From Catellatospora sp. IY07-71 (GTDB taxonomy: Bacteria; Actinomycetota; Actinomycetes; Mycobacteriales; Micromonosporaceae), in contig NZ_AP023360.1 of NCBI RefSeq assembly GCF_018326265.1, forward strand, positions 412,501 through 476,500: 64,000 bases of DNA, written 5' to 3'. Positions 63,279-64,000 of this stretch are shown in pieces (positions within the stretch are counted from its first letter, which is position 1; each line of letters starts with the position of its first letter). Made by a program: the position numbers and the translations under genes. The notes beneath the pieces were generated by a model. It was not told the origin of the DNA. It saw nothing but the letters and a program-made list of their open reading frames with translations, and did no database searches.

Positions 63279-63911
63279 TCACCAGGCGAGCGTCAGCAGG
63301 CCGTAGTCGTACGCCTTGCGGCGGTAGACCACGCACGGCCGTCCGCTGTCCTTGTCGTGGAACAGGTAGAAGTCGTGCCCGACCAGCTCCATCTGGTACA
63401 GCGCGTCGTCCACCGTCATCGGCTCGCCGGAGAACTCCTTCTCGCGCACGATGTGCCACGGCTGGTCCGCGTCCTCCAGCGCGTCCACCGCGCCGCCGGC
63501 GCCGTTGGCCGAGCGGATCATGGTGGCGGTCGATCCCGCGGCCGGGGGTTGGAACGCGGCCAGGCCCGCGGTCGCTTCGGCGACGGAGACCGGAGCGCGG
63601 CGTCCGCGGTGGACGCGGCGGCGGTCGGCGGCCTTGCGCAGGCGGCGGTCGAGGCGGTCCACGGCCTCGTCGAGGGCGGTGTAGAAGTCGCCGGCGGCAC
63701 CGGTGGCGCGGATGACGGGGCCGCGGGTGACGCAGGTGATCTCGATGTGCTGGCAGGAATCAGCCTGACGCGGGTTGCGCTCGTGGATTAGCTCGACGTC
63801 GATTTCAATGATCTTCTGGTCGTAACGCTCAACCTTCGCCAGCTTGTCTGCCACGTGTACCCGGAAATGATCCGGGACCTCGACATTACGACCCTTGACC
63901 TCGATGTCCAC
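63279..63911 (-). CDS. hpf: Long-form ribosome hibernation promoting factor
   Basis: HPF joins 70S ribosomes into inactive 100S dimers in slow growth. The product has 210 residues: an N-terminal S30AE domain (about 1-105, MDIEVKGRNVEVPDHFRVHV, EITCVTRGPVIRATG) and a C-terminal dimerisation domain (about 150-210, IVREKEFSGEPMTVDDALYQMELVGHDFYLFHD). GGGAGG lies 6 nt before the GTG. An upstream hairpin marks the end of the previous transcript. Confidence 0.97.
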   Translation of the reverse strand: MDIEVKGRNVEVPDHFRVHVADKLAKVERYDQKIIEIDVELIHERNPRQADSCQHIEITCVTRGPVIRATGAAGDFYTALDEAVDRLDRRLRKAADRRRVHRGRRAPVSVAEATAGLAAFQPPAAGSTATMIRSANGAGGAVDALEDADQPWHIVREKEFSGEPMTVDDALYQMELVGHDFYLFHDKDSGRPCVVYRRKAYDYGLLTLAW

Positions 63912-63947
63912 GCCTGACCTCCCACGGTCTGTCCGAGTGCGGAAACA

Positions 63948-63968
63948 CCCCGGCGACTGTGTCCGGGG
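63948..63968 (-). terminator. Possible terminator upstream of hpf
   Basis: CCCCGG / CCGGGG around a 9-nt loop; on the minus strand it is followed by TGTTT. It may end a gene beyond the window edge. Confidence 0.45.
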
Positions 63969-64000
63969 CGCACTTGTGTAAGCCCCTTCCGACGCTCCTG

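Overview
The window is high-GC actinobacterial DNA. It is probably from the family Micromonosporaceae (inference). The signs are GTG starts and strong AGGAGG-type ribosome binding sites, a mec-cysO-cysM cysteine pathway, secreted glycoside hydrolases with CBM2 modules, a two-domain geosmin synthase, a conservon-type ATPase, class I LysRS and an actinobacterial tmRNA. About 60 protein genes, one tRNA and one tmRNA are called. No transposase, integrase, phage or CRISPR gene was found.

Layout. 1-6162: histidine degradation operon (hutU end, an M20 amidohydrolase, hutF, hutI, hutH). 6317-10616: FAD monooxygenase, then murI-MBL-rph-rdgB. 11432-14296: mec-cysO-cysM sulfur-carrier route to cysteine, DUF2017 and clpS. 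14417-18228: pncB and pncA (NAD salvage) and a secreted GH18 chitinase. 18391-28280: MFS transporter, Nei glycosylase, cytochrome oxidase subunit I, formate-dehydrogenase-like enzyme with fdhD, Nudix protein, orphan HATPase. 28540-37485: lysS, tyrosine phosphatase, geosmin synthase, secreted and lipoprotein genes, tRNA-Ala, YqgE, a nucleosidase. 37658-46283: ssrA, three membrane-anchored CBM2-like proteins, smpB, LytM peptidase, ftsX, ftsE, prfB. 46396-49976: ROK regulator, GH4 glycosidase, sugar kinase. 49987-63911: PadR, kynA, pruA, small conserved genes, secA, a BTAD regulator with a membrane/HhH tail, GNAT enzymes, hpf.

The most striking feature is a dense set of short palindromic repeats. 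Three families have a fixed length and begin and end with GATC: A (67 nt, 5 copies), B (55 nt, 2 full copies and one collapsed 24-nt copy) and C (61 nt, 8 copies). A fourth family, D, carries GGAAGGGCACC / GGTGCCCTTCC arms (4 copies). Most copies lie between genes, but three are inside coding sequence in frame: A1 in hutF, D1 as the HutI C-terminus and D2 in the middle of fdhD. D1 and D2 are read in the same frame and give the same kind of peptide. This resembles the protein-inserting palindromic elements of Rickettsia and is the best candidate here for an undescribed system.

A second candidate is the block between ssrA and smpB: three adjacent single-pass membrane proteins with CBM2-like outer domains, two of which carry a cytoplasmic SRPBCC domain. 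A third is the BTAD-membrane-HhH fusion at 59860-61494.
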